From NCBI RefSeq assembly GCF_000517385.1, contig NZ_BAUW01000007.1, positions 1 through 64,000 on the forward strand: 64,000 nucleotides of DNA, given 5' to 3'. The position numbers and the translations under genes are program-made. Positions within the stretch are counted from its first letter, which is position 1; the number at the start of each line of letters is the position of its first letter. Below the pieces are notes generated by a model that was not told where the DNA came from, searched no databases, and saw nothing but the letters and a program-made list of their open reading frames with translations. This DNA is from Mesobacillus boroniphilus JCM 21738 (GTDB lineage Bacteria; Bacillota; Bacilli; Bacillales; Cytobacillaceae). Below, piece by piece: positions 29,337 through 38,756 of the stretch.

Positions 29337-29365
29337 ATATTAAAGCGGTGATTCGAAAATGTCAA
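29337..29365 (-). promoter_or_regulatory. sigma-A promoter of the trp operon
   Basis: On the minus strand TTGACA (29360-29365), exactly 17 bp, then TAATAT (29337-29342). It places the start of transcription a few bases before the distal T-box. Confidence 0.85.
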
Positions 29366-29383
29366 ACAAAAAAATGAAATATC

Positions 29384-30025
29384 TTAATTTTTCTGCATTA
29401 AAAGTTTCTTAAGGTTTTTCCTCCAGTCTTCTGCCAGTTCATCGATTTCCAATAGCTCTCCAATCGCCTGATAGTCCTTCCTCTGGTGAAAATAAATTTC
29501 ATTGGCCCTTAAGATTGAAAAGTCATTTTGTTTCCTCTCCAAAAAAATAATTTCGGAGTCTTTAAGGACTATTCCCTCCTGAAGAACGCGGAAAAAATAG
29601 CCGGTATAGCCAGTTTCGACTACTCTTTTTAGCAGACGGTCAATTTCGTTATTCTTTGATATTTTGGAACACGGTATTCTTCCCTGGGTAACCTGGATAA
29701 CAGCTTCTCCTAGCTTATATGTATCACCTATATAGATATCGGATTCCAACATTCCTGATGATGAAATATTCTCGCCAAAGGTTGGAGGTGCTAATTCCTT
29801 ACCGAATTCATCAGACCATTTTGAATAATGCTCTGCGGGATAAAAACAAACTGCTCTGTCAGATCCTCCATGAAACTCTGTTGCTGCCACGCCATCTCCG
29901 TGAAAGGATTCCTTTGATAGAAACGCTTGTGTCACGCTTTTTTTCCCAATCGCTGATCGTTCTTGTTTGCCGTCCCAGGTCCTAAGCTCCGGCTTTCCAA
30001 CATTCAGGTACAATATTTGTGCCAT
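29384..30025 (-). CDS. MOSC domain protein, YiiM-like
   Basis: A 213-aa MOSC-domain protein related to YiiM/YuaD, which carry a molybdenum cofactor or a sulfurated cysteine. Motifs include HGDGVAATEFHGGSDRAVCFYP, FGENISSSGM and VTQGRIPCSKIS with the conserved cysteine. YiiM in E. coli reduces N-hydroxylated compounds. The start ATG at 30025 fits the family N-terminus MAQILYLNVGKPE; the longer frame to 30127 does not. Confidence 0.88.
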   Translation of the reverse strand: MAQILYLNVGKPELRTWDGKQERSAIGKKSVTQAFLSKESFHGDGVAATEFHGGSDRAVCFYPAEHYSKWSDEFGKELAPPTFGENISSSGMLESDIYIGDTYKLGEAVIQVTQGRIPCSKISKNNEIDRLLKRVVETGYTGYFFRVLQEGIVLKDSEIIFLERKQNDFSILRANEIYFHQRKDYQAIGELLEIDELAEDWRKNLKKLLMQKN

Positions 30026-30188
30026 GTTTCCACCAACCTTCAAACCTTTTCCAATTATTTTATCCTTTTCCCTATAAAAACTCCATAAAGATTTTTCAAA
30101 GAATATAACTTTCCCATAAAAAGACATCTGTTTTTTCTGATGTTTAAGTCCACACTAAAAATAGTATGAAAAAAGGCAGGTTACGATC

Positions 30189-31459
30189 ATGAATCATATT
30201 GAAAACTTGTTTCCTAAAGCCGGAGGAGTTTCGAATAAGAAAGAGAAGGATTCGAAAAATGATAGTGCCAATAATCAAAAATGGGCAATTGTCTCGATCG
30301 CATCCATTCCACTTGTGATGACACTTGGAAATTCGATGCTTATCAGTTTTGCCTGTCATGGAAAAGAAGATGGGCATTTCTGCCTTCCAATCGAGCCTGA
30401 TCATAACCGTTTATTCAATAGTAGCGATATTTTTAATCCCGTTAGCCGGGTATTTATCTGATCATATTGGCCGAAAGAAAGTCATTATTCCAAGCTTGAT
30501 CATCACTGGAATTGGCGGAGCTATATCAGGATGGGCCTCATGGCAAATGAACGATGGATACTGGGTTGTCTTAATCGGAAGAGCTTTGCAGGGCGTGGGA
30601 GCAGCCGGTGCTTTTCCAATCGTTTTGCCATTGGTTGGAGATATGTTCAAAAATGATGATGAAGTAAGCGGAGCGCTCGGAGAAATCGAAACTGCAAACA
30701 CACTTGGAAAGGTTCTAAGCCAGTGTTAGGGTCATTCCTGGCAGGCATCAACTGGTTTATTCCGTTCTTTTCAATACCCGTTTTCTGTGTCCTGTCAATA
30801 ATCATGATGATCTTCCTGGTAAAAAGTCCGAAAAAGAAACAAGAACCATTACCATTCAAGGATTTCATAAAAAAATAAAACTGATTTTTACTAAAAATGG
30901 GCGTTGGCTGTATGCCATCTTTTTTATTGGTGCTATTGTCATGTTCGTTTTGTTTGGAGTCTTATTCTACCTGTCCGATATTCTGGAGAACAAATATGGA
31001 ATAAAGGATTTGAAAAAAGGACTGGTTCTTGCCCTGCCATTAGGTGCGCTATGCCTTTCATCATTTATCACAGGCAAAGTAATAAAAAAGAATATGGTCC
31101 TTATGAAATGGATTACGTTCTCCAGCTTACTTTTGCTTGGTATAGCAGTGGCCCTCCTGAGTTTTTCGAGGGAGTTGTGGTTTCTTATATCCATGTTCCT
31201 TGTTGCCGGCATCGGTATAGGTGCAAGCCTGCCGCCAATGGATGCTTTAATCACTGAGAGTATTGAAAAAGAAGAACGTGGTACCATTACTTCCATATAT
31301 AGTTCAATGAGGTTCATAGGGGTGGCCGCAGGTCCTCCCGTCATCGCTCTAATGATGGAAAATTCAAATAAGCTAATGTTCATTATCCTAACCGCTTTAA
31401 GCATTGCCGCCGCTCTAGCAACATTTCTTGCCATAAAACCAGATAAACAAGAGGCGTAA
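30189..31459 (+). CDS. MFS transporter (three frameshifts)
   Basis: A 12-14-helix major facilitator exporter. The motif between helices 2 and 3 reads LSDHIGRKKVI, and motif C-like GRALQGVGAAGAFPIVLPLVG identifies a drug/metabolite proton antiporter. Three indels break it: about 30344 (two C missing; restores MLIPVLPVMEKK), about 30720 (one C missing; restores VLSPVLGSFLAG) and the seven-A run at 30869-30875 (one A missing; restores FIKKIKLIFTK). Repaired length is about 424 aa. Homologues in Bacillus include metabolite and siderophore exporters, but the substrate is not assignable. Confidence 0.88.
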
Positions 31460-31490
31460 AAACGCATTGTATAATTAACAATGCGTTTTT
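31459..31490. terminator. bidirectional terminator
   Basis: Stem AAAACGCATTGT/ACAATGCGTTTT with flanking A and T runs lies between the convergent MFS and hydrolase genes. Confidence 0.85.
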
Positions 31491-32257
31491 CAACGCCAGT
31501 CAGATTGCTCTTCCAAAAACTTCTCTATTTCAGCATTGAATTCCTGCCATTTCTTAACAGGAACTTGATGTGAGACCTTTGGAATAATGGCTTTTTGGAA
31601 ATGTCCCAGCTCTCTTTCATAAGCTTATGTGCTGGTTGATGAAATCTCTGGAACCATAAACAAGCAGCAATGGCACATTTAAATTTTTCAGTCTTTCGCT
31701 GCAAGAGTAGTTCAATGATTCATGATAAAAGTGGAACCATGTATTCATATCTGTTTTCAACATATGTTCAATGAGTTCAGCCTGTAATTCTTATCAAAGG
31801 TATGTACGGTTGCAATCACCTTTGCCAGGGTTTTAGGGGAATTTTTCACGAAATACATTCCCATTAAATGCTCATATTTCAATGCAGGGGACTGTACCTC
31901 TGCAAAGCCGCCAGAAAGGATAAGCGTTTTAGTTCTTTCCGGGTAAGTCAGGGCAAATTCCTGTGCGATGCTGCCTCCGGAAGAATAGCCGCACAACGAG
32001 ACTTTTCCCAGTCCTATAGAATCGACCAGTCTCAAGACTTCTTCGGCATACTTTTGGATTGTAATCCTTTCTAGCACAGCTGTTGAGTCACCATGGCCGC
32101 TTAAGTCGGGAAGGATTAGTCTATATCGTTGGCTCAGTGGCCATTGGTATCGAAACACCTTCCTTCCCATTCCCGGTGGGTGTAGAAAAATGATTGGACT
32201 TCCTTGCCCAATCTCTTCGTAAAAGAGATCGCCATACTCTAAATTGCATAAAGTCAT
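31490..32257 (-). CDS. alpha/beta hydrolase (two frameshifts)
   Basis: An alpha/beta-fold hydrolase of about 256 aa. The oxyanion region IIFLHPPGMG, the nucleophile elbow GYSSGGS and the downstream LLLVYGSRDFI segment carrying the acid are visible, with a C-terminus ending EEQSDWR. The frame breaks near 31784 (one C missing; restores KNYQAELIEHML) and again around 31619-31632. No frame with a single coherent C-terminus exists without those repairs. Substrate unknown. Confidence 0.82.
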
Positions 32258-32385
32258 TCGCCATTCACTCCTTATGCATGGATTAACATAACTTCCTCAG
32301 TATAACCAAATGGCAAAACATCTCATGCATTAAGGTGTATAATCGTGACATTGACTGACCTGTATGGTATTCTTGTATTGTATAT

Positions 32386-32510
32386 TTGTACAGAATGACT
32401 GCCGGTGTTGGCCCGCCGACAGTCTCCGCAATAGCCGTTTCCATAGAAGATCGGCAGAAAAGCAGATGGACCTCTCACTGTATTATGGTTAAGAGAGGTC
32501 TATTTTTTTT
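32386..32510 (+). ncRNA. probable antisense RNA of the holin-like toxin
   Basis: A plus-strand promoter is plausible (TTGACT at 32351-32356, 17 bp, TGTATT at 32374-32379). It is followed by a GC-rich structured stretch and a strong terminator ending at about 32510 (GACCTCTC.../GAGAGGTC then TTTTTTTT), inside the 3' end of the convergent toxin gene. The layout resembles type I antitoxin RNAs such as RatA. Transcription is inferred. Confidence 0.55.
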
Positions 32511-32589
32511 GGCTTAACGTCAGGATTGCGAGGATTAGACTGGCAAACGAAAACATGGCCATAAAGGTCTCGAATACTGTCATAGGCAT
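32500..32589 (-). CDS. holin-like toxin peptide (type I toxin family)
   Basis: A 29-aa peptide (MPMTVFETFMAMFSFASLI, then LAILTLSQKK). The MTVFE start, one hydrophobic helix and a KK tail are the pattern of the putative holin-like toxin family. The binding site GGGGGTG lies before ATG at 32589 or, better spaced, before the second ATG at 32583. The site can pair with an upstream CCCC (about 32590-32608), so translation may be masked. A LexA box lies about 85 bp upstream. Confidence 0.75.
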   Translation of the reverse strand: MPMTVFETFMAMFSFASLILAILTLSQKK

Positions 32590-32645
32590 CACCCCCTTCC
32601 TTCGGGGCTAGCCGACCCACCTTGAGATCTGACTATTGCTTCTCA

Positions 32646-32684
32646 AGTATAACATAACCTTGTCCAAAACTAGAACATATGTTC
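32646..32684 (-). promoter_or_regulatory. LexA (SOS) box over the toxin promoter
   Basis: AGAACATATGTTCT contains the perfect GAAC-N4-GTTC LexA core at 32673-32684, equal to the Bacillus DinR/LexA consensus in its inner 12 bp. In the minus direction a -10 TATACT lies at 32646-32651, and the box overlaps the expected -35 position at 17 bp spacing. LexA repression of the toxin mRNA is inferred. Confidence 0.7.
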
Positions 32685-32749
32685 TTTTTAAATGTGAAAT
32701 TAGGGCTAAGATACTAGATGAATCGGAACTCATCCAGTATCCGCGAGGT

Positions 32750-33550
32750 TCAGTCTGTCATCAATCTCGGCTTGCCAGGATCACAGTCCGGCTGATTCAG
32801 CGAGGCAGCTTCTGCAACTTTAGATAAATAATAGCACTCTTCCCTGAACATATGATCAGCCATCAGCGGTGCAAAGCTTCCCAATGCCTGTTCAGTTAAC
32901 TCGAGCTCCTTTAACTCATCAAGAAATTTCATGAACAATTGAATTTCCAATGAAACCTCTTGATTCATTCTTTGCAAAGCTGGAAATGAAGTTAAATTCG
33001 TTCGCAGGTAACCAGTCATCTCGACTGCTTTTAAATAGAAATCTTCAAAATGCTTCATGTATTTTTCACTCTTTGCCTTCAGTCGCTTTTCAACCTGATC
33101 AAGGTTACTTTGAATAGCACCTGCATGGCCTGCCGCATCAAGCAGCCAGACAGTATGATGGTGCAATTCGTGAAATACCGGGGGTACCTTACCCCTTTTA
33201 AGATACTCAAGAACTCTGATATATTCCTCAACCTCATTGACCATATGGTTGATAAAAGTAGGACCAAAATGAATTTTTACATTGCCTGTCAGCATTTTCT
33301 CAATAAGGTCGAGCTTAAATCGCCTGATTTTCTTCGCTTCTTCGTCAGCTCTCATGCTCAAATGAATCAGATCCGTAGTTTCCACCCTTTGAAGCAGCCT
33401 GTCAAAAGTATTAATAAAGTACTTTGCCGTTTCAATTTCCTCCTGCTCTACTGGTACCAGCGCCTCATGCAGGAATCTCCCGTGGTCACCAAGAACCTGT
33501 AGCCAAAAACGGTGTTCATACAAGGCAGCACTGTTGAAGTCCCTTACCAT
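32750..33550 (-). CDS. DUF2935 family helical-bundle protein
   Basis: A 266-aa all-helical protein of the DUF2935 type, which folds into two four-helix bundles with a metal site. Conserved histidine/glutamate residues are visible in YEHRFWLQVLGDHGRF, FGPTFINHMVNEVEEY, FHELHHHTVWLLDAAGHAG and LMADHMFREECYYL. Its biological role is not known to me. The start at 33550 has AAGGGGG upstream. Monocistronic. Confidence 0.82.
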   Translation of the reverse strand: MVRDFNSAALYEHRFWLQVLGDHGRFLHEALVPVEQEEIETAKYFINTFDRLLQRVETTDLIHLSMRADEEAKKIRRFKLDLIEKMLTGNVKIHFGPTFINHMVNEVEEYIRVLEYLKRGKVPPVFHELHHHTVWLLDAAGHAGAIQSNLDQVEKRLKAKSEKYMKHFEDFYLKAVEMTGYLRTNLTSFPALQRMNQEVSLEIQLFMKFLDELKELELTEQALGSFAPLMADHMFREECYYLSKVAEAASLNQPDCDPGKPRLMTD

Positions 33551-33624
33551 TCCCAATCCCCCTTCACAAATCACTTCATAAAAGCTTATATGCAATGCAA
33601 TGTAAATATTCATGCCAAACAAAA

Positions 33625-33860
33625 AGCGCAAGCGCTTCGTTCAGCCCCGACAAGCGCTGGAGGGCCGACCAGGGAAGTCGTTCTTTGACTTCATTGGGCG
33701 GACCGAAATCGAAAAGCGGAGGCGACTGCCCAACTCCGACAAGCGTTGGAGGGCCTGACAGTGAAGTCGTTCTTTGACTTCATTGGCAGGACCGAAACGT
33801 CTCGAGGAGTTAGGAGCCGCAGCTAGACAAGCGACTCGAGGGGCTAGGCGCGGGAGCTGG
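33625..33860. repeat. GC-rich intergenic repeat, tandem units with a 90-bp period
   Basis: Two units of about 68 bp (33641-33708 and 33731-33798) share the core CGACAAGCGCTGGAGGGCC (GCGTTGGAG in the second) and AAGTCGTTCTTTGACTTCAT, followed by a diverged third part with ACTCGAGG and GCTAGGCGCGGGAGCTGG. The hairpin-forming, GC-rich sequence contrasts with its AT-rich surroundings. It is related to 1843-1897 and resembles REP-like repeats widespread in some Bacillaceae. Confidence 0.75.
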
Positions 33861-33912
33861 ATTAAGAAAACCCATTATAGTTTTCTACATTGAAAATAAT
33901 TTATAATTTCAA

Positions 33913-33950
33913 ACAAAAAGGCCTACAGACTTTTTTACTCTGCAGGCCTT
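33913..33950 (-). terminator. terminator of fruRKA
   Basis: Minus-strand stem AAGGCCTGCAGA/TCTGTAGGCCTT followed by TTTTTG, immediately after the corrected fruA stop. Confidence 0.9.
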
Positions 33951-33955
33951 ACGCT

Positions 33956-35813
33956 TTATTTTGTAACTGGTTTCTTTAATATTCCAAGCAAAATTGCTGT
34001 GACAACAGCACCGATGAGAATTGCGGCCAGGTATAACAGCCATCCTCCTCAACGAGTGGTACTACGAACAATCCGCCGTGTGGAGCTCTCAGTCCAATGT
34101 TAAACATCATCGTCAATCCGCCGGCAACCGCTGAACCAGCCATCACTGAAGGAATTACGCGCAATGGATCTGCTGCTGCGAATGGGATAGCGCCTTCTGT
34201 GATGAAGGAAAGTCCCATGATATAGTTGGCCTTCCCGGCATCCTGGTCTTCCTTTGTAAACTTCTTTTTAAAGAAAGTTGTCGCAAGTGCGATACCAAGC
34301 GGAGGCACCATACCTGCTGCCATTATCGCAGCCATTGGCTCATATACACCGTTTGCAAGCAAGCCAGTTCCAAAAACATAGGCTGCTTTATTAACTGGTC
34401 CGCCCATGTCGAATGCCATCATTAATCCCAAAACAATACCAAGCACTACAGCATTCCCCGTTCCTAATCCAGAAAGCCAGTCTGTGATTGCCTGATTCAG
34501 GGCACCGACTGGTTTGTTAACCAAGAACAACATGATGAATCCTGTTAAAGCAATACCAAACAATGGATACAATAGAATTGTCTTGATTCCCTCAAGTGAA
34601 GCAGGCAACCCAGCGAATAATTTCTTGAGTCCCAATACTAGATAACCAGCAAGGAAACCAGCTGCCAAACCGCCAAGGAAACCACCGCCTCCAGTTACAG
34701 CAAGCAATCCACCGACCATACCCGGAGCAAAACCTGGTCTATCAGCAATACTCAGTGCGATGAAGCCTGCAAGAATTGGCACCAGCAAACCGAAGGCACC
34801 GGCTCCTCCGCCAATATCCATTAGAGCTTTGGCAATTGGGTGATAAGATGGATCATCCGGATTAAAGGCATTATAGCCGAACATGAATGAAATTGCGATT
34901 AAGATACCGCCCCCCACAACAAATGGAAGCATGTTCGATACGCCATTCATCAGATGCTTATAGACTCCGCCACGCTTTCTTTCTTTTCTGCCGCCGCATT
35001 CCCTGATGCCTTGTATAGAGGCGCATCTTTCTTAACAGCTCTTTCAATCAGGTCCTTTGGTTTGCGGATTCCGTCTGCAACAGGCACATCAATTAATGGC
35101 TTTCCTGCGAATCGGTCCATATCAACCTTTGTATCAGCGGCAATGATGACTGCTTCAGCGTTTTCAATGTCTTCTTGTGTCAGGACATTCTTTGCTCCGC
35201 CCGAGCCATTAGTTTCAACTTTGATATCAACACCCATTTCAGCCGCTTTCGCTTTTAGTGAATCAGCAGCCATATAAGTGTGAGCAATTCCAGTAGGGCA
35301 TGCAGTTACTGCTACAATGAACTTTTTATTGTTCCTTTCATTCTTCTCTTCGGTTTCTTCCTGATCGTAGCTGTTAATGATTCCAATGACATCATCAGCT
35401 GTTTTTGCCCCAAGAAGTTTTTCACGTGCATCGGCATTCATCAAAATGGAGGAAAGTCGCGCAAGTGCTTCAAGATGAGTGTTGTTTGCGCCTTCAGGTG
35501 CTGCAATCATGAAGAATAGATGTGCAGGCTGTCCGTCTAACGACTCATATTCGACCCCAGCCTCTGACCGGCCAAATACAATTGCCGCATCCTTCACGAC
35601 TGAAGTTTTCGCGTGTGGAATAGCAATCCCGTCCCCTACGCCTGTGGTGCTTTGTTGCTCACGTTTTAAGATTGCTTCTTCAAAAGCATTGCGGTCTGTG
35701 ATTTTCCCCGCCCGCTCCAGAACTCCTACAAGCTCATTCACTGCATCCTGCTTTGATACAGCAATCATGGGTAACAGAATCGTCTCTCTAGTCAGCAGTT
35801 CTGTAATTCTCAT
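33956..35813 (-). CDS. fruA: PTS fructose transporter subunit IIABC (two frameshifts)
   Basis: The membrane phosphotransferase permease imports fructose as fructose 1-phosphate. Domain order: EIIA (phospho-His in GIAIPHAKT), EIIB (phospho-Cys in VAVTACPTGIAHTYMA), and EIIC with multiple helices (MLPFVVGGGILIAISFMFG, MAFDMGGPVNKAAY). One G is missing at about 34967 (restores VAGVYKHLMNGVSNM) and one at about 34044 (restores WLLYLAAILIGAVV and a C-terminus ending LKKPVTK at 33956). The repaired length of 619 aa is normal. Confidence 0.95.
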
Positions 35814-35828
35814 GTTTTCTCCCCCTTA

Positions 35829-36739
35829 CTAGTTTTTTTGTATTATTACTTCTTGAAGAAGTTGTTCAACTTTATCATTTGTACATAATCCGATTGAAAA
35901 CGCAGTTGCGCTTCCAGATGCAACACTATAGCGGAATGCTTCTGTTCGATCACCAGTTTTTAAATAATGGGCCAAGAAACCAGCAACCATTGAATCCCCG
36001 GCACCTACTGAGCTTTTGACTTCACCTTTAGGAACAGAGGCTTTGTAGGCTTCGGTTTCATTTATATAGACGGCACCTTTTTCAGCCAGTGAAACTATGA
36101 CATTTTTAGCACCAGTTTCAACTAGTTTTTTTCCATAAAAAATGGCTTCGTCAGCATTGTTGATTTGCCTGTTGAACAACTGCCCCAACTCATGGTGATT
36201 TGGCTTGATCAGGAATGGCCTGTAGTCAAGAATCCTTTTTAGCAAGTCGCCTTCAGCATCTACGATTACTTCTGCTCCAGTCTTCTTGCAGATTTGGACA
36301 ATCGCTTCATATATCGATTCAGGCATGCTGGAGGGAATGCTTCCAGCAAGAATCAGGTAATCGCCATTTTCGAGCAGCATGATCTGCTCCTTCAATGACT
36401 CTATTGCCAATTTTGAGATTTCAGGGCCGCGGCATTTATTTCTGTTTCTGTTCCGGCCTTAAGCTTAACGTTAATACGTGTATCACCTTCGACATTGACA
36501 AATCTTGTTTGCACGCCTTCCTGGTTAAGAAACTCCTCGACATACTTGCCGGTGAAGCCTCCAATAAAACCTGTTGCCTTGCTTTCAACTCCAAGGGAAC
36601 GAAGGACCCTTGAAACGTTAATCCCTTTACCGCCTGGAAGCTTTGTTTCTTTTGAACTTCTATTCAAACTGCCTAGTTGGATTTCATCCGCTTCAATGAT
36701 GTAATCCACTGATGGATTAAGAGTAAGAGTGTATATCAT
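35829..36739 (-). CDS. fruK: 1-phosphofructokinase (frameshifted)
   Basis: A PfkB-family kinase that phosphorylates fructose 1-phosphate to fructose 1,6-bisphosphate. Recognisable: TLNPSVDYIIE, LPGGKGINVSRVL (sugar site), and the C-terminal catalytic SSVGAGDSMVAGFL with Asp. One base is missing near 36427, restoring NAAGPEISKLAIESL; repaired length is exactly 303 aa. The start overlaps the fruR stop by 4 nt and fruA follows after 15 nt. Confidence 0.95.
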
Positions 36740-37488
36740 GTTGTCACAACCTTTATTGAAGTTTTGCTCGTATATTGCCCTTTATGATCTTCATCAATTG
36801 CATTGGTGATGATCGTTGCTTCATGCAAGTCTGCTATTTTCGCGAACGTAATCTCAGAAAACTTACTGTCATCAGCAAGCACAAACGATTCACGGGATAA
36901 AGTGATCGCTTTTTGCTTGATCATTGCTTCTTCCTGATCTGGTGTCGTATACCCTGAATGAGGATGGATACCATTCACTCCGAGGAAGCATTTATCAAAG
37001 CGGTACTGTTCAAGGCTTGCCAGAGCTCCTCTTCCGATGATCGCATTCGTTTTTGGCTTGGCATATCCGCCTATCACATATGTTTCAATATTTCTTTCAA
37101 GCAGCTGCGGTAAATGCATGAGTCCATTGGTGACCACTACAATATCTTTAACCTGAAGAGAATTGATTATCTCGAAAACAGTTGACCCGGCATCAAGATA
37201 AATACTGTCACCTTCTTCCACAATACTTGCAGCATATTGAGCGATTTGCTTTTTTTCCTGAAGGAATTTGGTGGATTTTTCATCCATGCTTGGCTCCTGG
37301 AGTTTGCCCATTAACCTGGCTGCTCCTCCATGAACTCTTTTCAGGAATTTTCCTTCCTCAAGGATTGTAAGGTCACGGCGAATAGTAGATTCAGATGCCT
37401 CAGTAAGATCAACTAAATCCTGTATTTTCACTATTGGTTTCTCTTTAATCAGCTGTAAGATGAGCTGGTGGCGCTCAGGTGTTAACAT
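36736..37488 (-). CDS. fruR: DeoR-family transcriptional repressor of the fructose operon
   Basis: A 250-aa DeoR-family regulator: N-terminal winged helix (ERHQLILQLIKEKPIVKIQDL, SESTIRRDL) and a C-terminal sugar-phosphate sensor domain (DAGSTVFEI, VVTNGLMHL). It probably represses fruRKA until fructose 1-phosphate accumulates. Binding site GGAGG precedes ATG. Operator-like direct repeats lie 50-85 bp upstream. Confidence 0.92.
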   Translation of the reverse strand: MLTPERHQLILQLIKEKPIVKIQDLVDLTEASESTIRRDLTILEEGKFLKRVHGGAARLMGKLQEPSMDEKSTKFLQEKKQIAQYAASIVEEGDSIYLDAGSTVFEIINSLQVKDIVVVTNGLMHLPQLLERNIETYVIGGYAKPKTNAIIGRGALASLEQYRFDKCFLGVNGIHPHSGYTTPDQEEAMIKQKAITLSRESFVLADDSKFSEITFAKIADLHEATIITNAIDEDHKGQYTSKTSIKVVTT

Positions 37489-37535
37489 GAGCCATCCCTC
37501 CTATTTGCTTCGTATTTTCATCATAATGTAATCGA

Positions 37536-37573
37536 TTTCAAAAATCAATCATTTTCTTTCAAAAACAATCATT
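37536..37573. promoter_or_regulatory. tandem FruR operator-like repeats
   Basis: TTTCAAAAATCAATCATT (37536-37553) and TTTCAAAAACAATCATT (37557-37573) are direct repeats spaced 21 bp, two helical turns, upstream of fruR. DeoR-family repressors often bind such repeats. Confidence 0.65.
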
Positions 37574-37624
37574 ATTAATCAAGTTATATAATAAAATGAA
37601 TGTTTTTGGAAGTTATCAGAAAAT

Positions 37625-37652
37625 AAAAAAACCTCCGTATTAGAGGTTTTCT
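37625..37652 (-). terminator. terminator of the LysE-type gene
   Basis: Minus-strand stem AAACCTCTAATACGGAGGTTT followed by TTTT, 12 nt after the stop codon. Confidence 0.85.
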
Positions 37653-37663
37653 TAATTGTGTCA

Positions 37664-38295
37664 CTATAATATTAACGCCTTGATACCCTGGTATCCAAAA
37701 TAAACTCCAAAACCAAGCAAAGAGATTCCGGATAATATCGAAATAGCCCTCAGACTGCTATAATTCAAAAACCTCCTGAATCCGGTCGTTATTGCCGCGA
37801 CAAAAATATCCCACAATGCCAGGCCAAGAAAGATCATGCTGCTATAAATCAGCAGGTCTGTCCGTCCATAGTTGCTGGCGGTTTTTGCAAGAACAGAACC
37901 ATATATACCCAGCCAGAAAAGGATTGATAAAGGACTGCTGATCGACATGAAAAATCCCGTAAGGAAACATTTTAGCAACGACTCTCTACCACGGCTGAAA
38001 GCTAGATCAATGTTATTCGCTTTTACAATACATTCAATACCAGAGTAGATGAGGACGAATCCGCCAAATAACCAAAGGAATATTTGAATAATAGGCATGT
38101 CCAAAAAATTCACAAGACCTAAATAGATTAACAGCATAAAAATAGCATCGGCAATCATTGACCCTGTCCCTACAATCCAGCATGCCAGAAACCATTTTTA
38201 ATTCCCTTATCCAGCCTGGCGGAATTTACCGGGCCAATTGGGGCTGCCAATGTTAATCCAAGGAAAATATAACTTACTAGTAAACTGACACTCAA
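37664..38295 (-). CDS. LysE-family exporter (frameshifted)
   Basis: A six-helix LysE/RhtB-type amino-acid or small-metabolite exporter. Diagnostic is LAAPIGPVNSARLDKGIKNG at the N-terminus and ISSPLSILFWLGIYGSVL in the middle. One G is missing near 38173 (TTGTAG for TTGGTAG), restoring HAGLLVGTGSMIADAIF; repaired length is 210 aa. TTG at 38295 is preferred because GGAGG lies 8 nt upstream. It is a paralogue of the gene at 39377 on the other side of tRNA-Leu. Confidence 0.87.
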
Positions 38296-38464
38296 GACCT
38301 CGTCCTCCAACACACAAAAACTTTGTACATTGTATGTTCGAGAATCCAGTCTAATACTACCTGTCCAATTTTTTAAAATAGAGTTCCTCATATAATCATA
38401 AGCAGCTAGAGTGAATTTCTAATTGTAATCGATAGTATATATGCTATAATTATTATATAAATAC

Positions 38465-38548
38465 GCGGGTGTGGCGGAATCGGCAGACGCGCTAGATTCA
38501 GGTTCTAGTGGTGGCAACACCGTGGAGGTTCAAGTCCTCTCATCCGCA
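38465..38548 (+). tRNA. tRNA-Leu (anticodon CAG)
   Basis: An 84-nt cloverleaf: acceptor GCGGGTG/CATCCGC with discriminator A, anticodon arm CTAGA-TTCAGGT-TCTAG giving CAG, a long variable arm (GTGGTGGCAACACCGT) typical of tRNA-Leu, and T-arm GAGGTTCAAGTCCTC. CCA is not encoded. A promoter-like TATAAT is nearby at 38447-38452. Confidence 0.95.
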
Positions 38549-38551
38549 TAC

Positions 38552-38586
38552 AAAAAAGGTGCCTATACAAAGGGCACTTTTTGTTT
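38552..38586 (+). terminator. terminator of tRNA-Leu
   Basis: AAAAAAGGTGCC/GGGCACTTTTTG hairpin with T-run directly after the tRNA. Confidence 0.85.
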
Positions 38587-38708
38587 GGAAAAACTCTTTA
38601 CATAAAATTTATTGCTACTCCACAAATAGTGTACACAAATATTTACGACTAATGACTTATGAAGCGTATAGAACAGAGTCTCAATACCTCGGGGGGAACA
38701 ACCCTAAA

Positions 38709-38755
38709 AAAAGCAAAAACAGCCTGAATATCATCCAGACTGCTTTTTGTTTATG
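38709..38755 (-). terminator. terminator of the YdjO-like gene
   Basis: Minus-strand hairpin AGCAGTCTG/CAGGCTGTT followed by TTTTGCTTTTTT, immediately after the stop at 38757. Confidence 0.75.
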
Positions 38756-38756
38756 A

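Noticed and set aside
28718-29340. TRAP-binding (GAG/UAG triplet) leader
   Set aside because: The leader has complete T-boxes with UGG specifiers and no run of spaced GAG/UAG triplets.
38508-38756. 82-codon ORF overlapping the tRNA-Leu
   Set aside because: It runs through the tRNA and its terminator and has no protein-like sequence.
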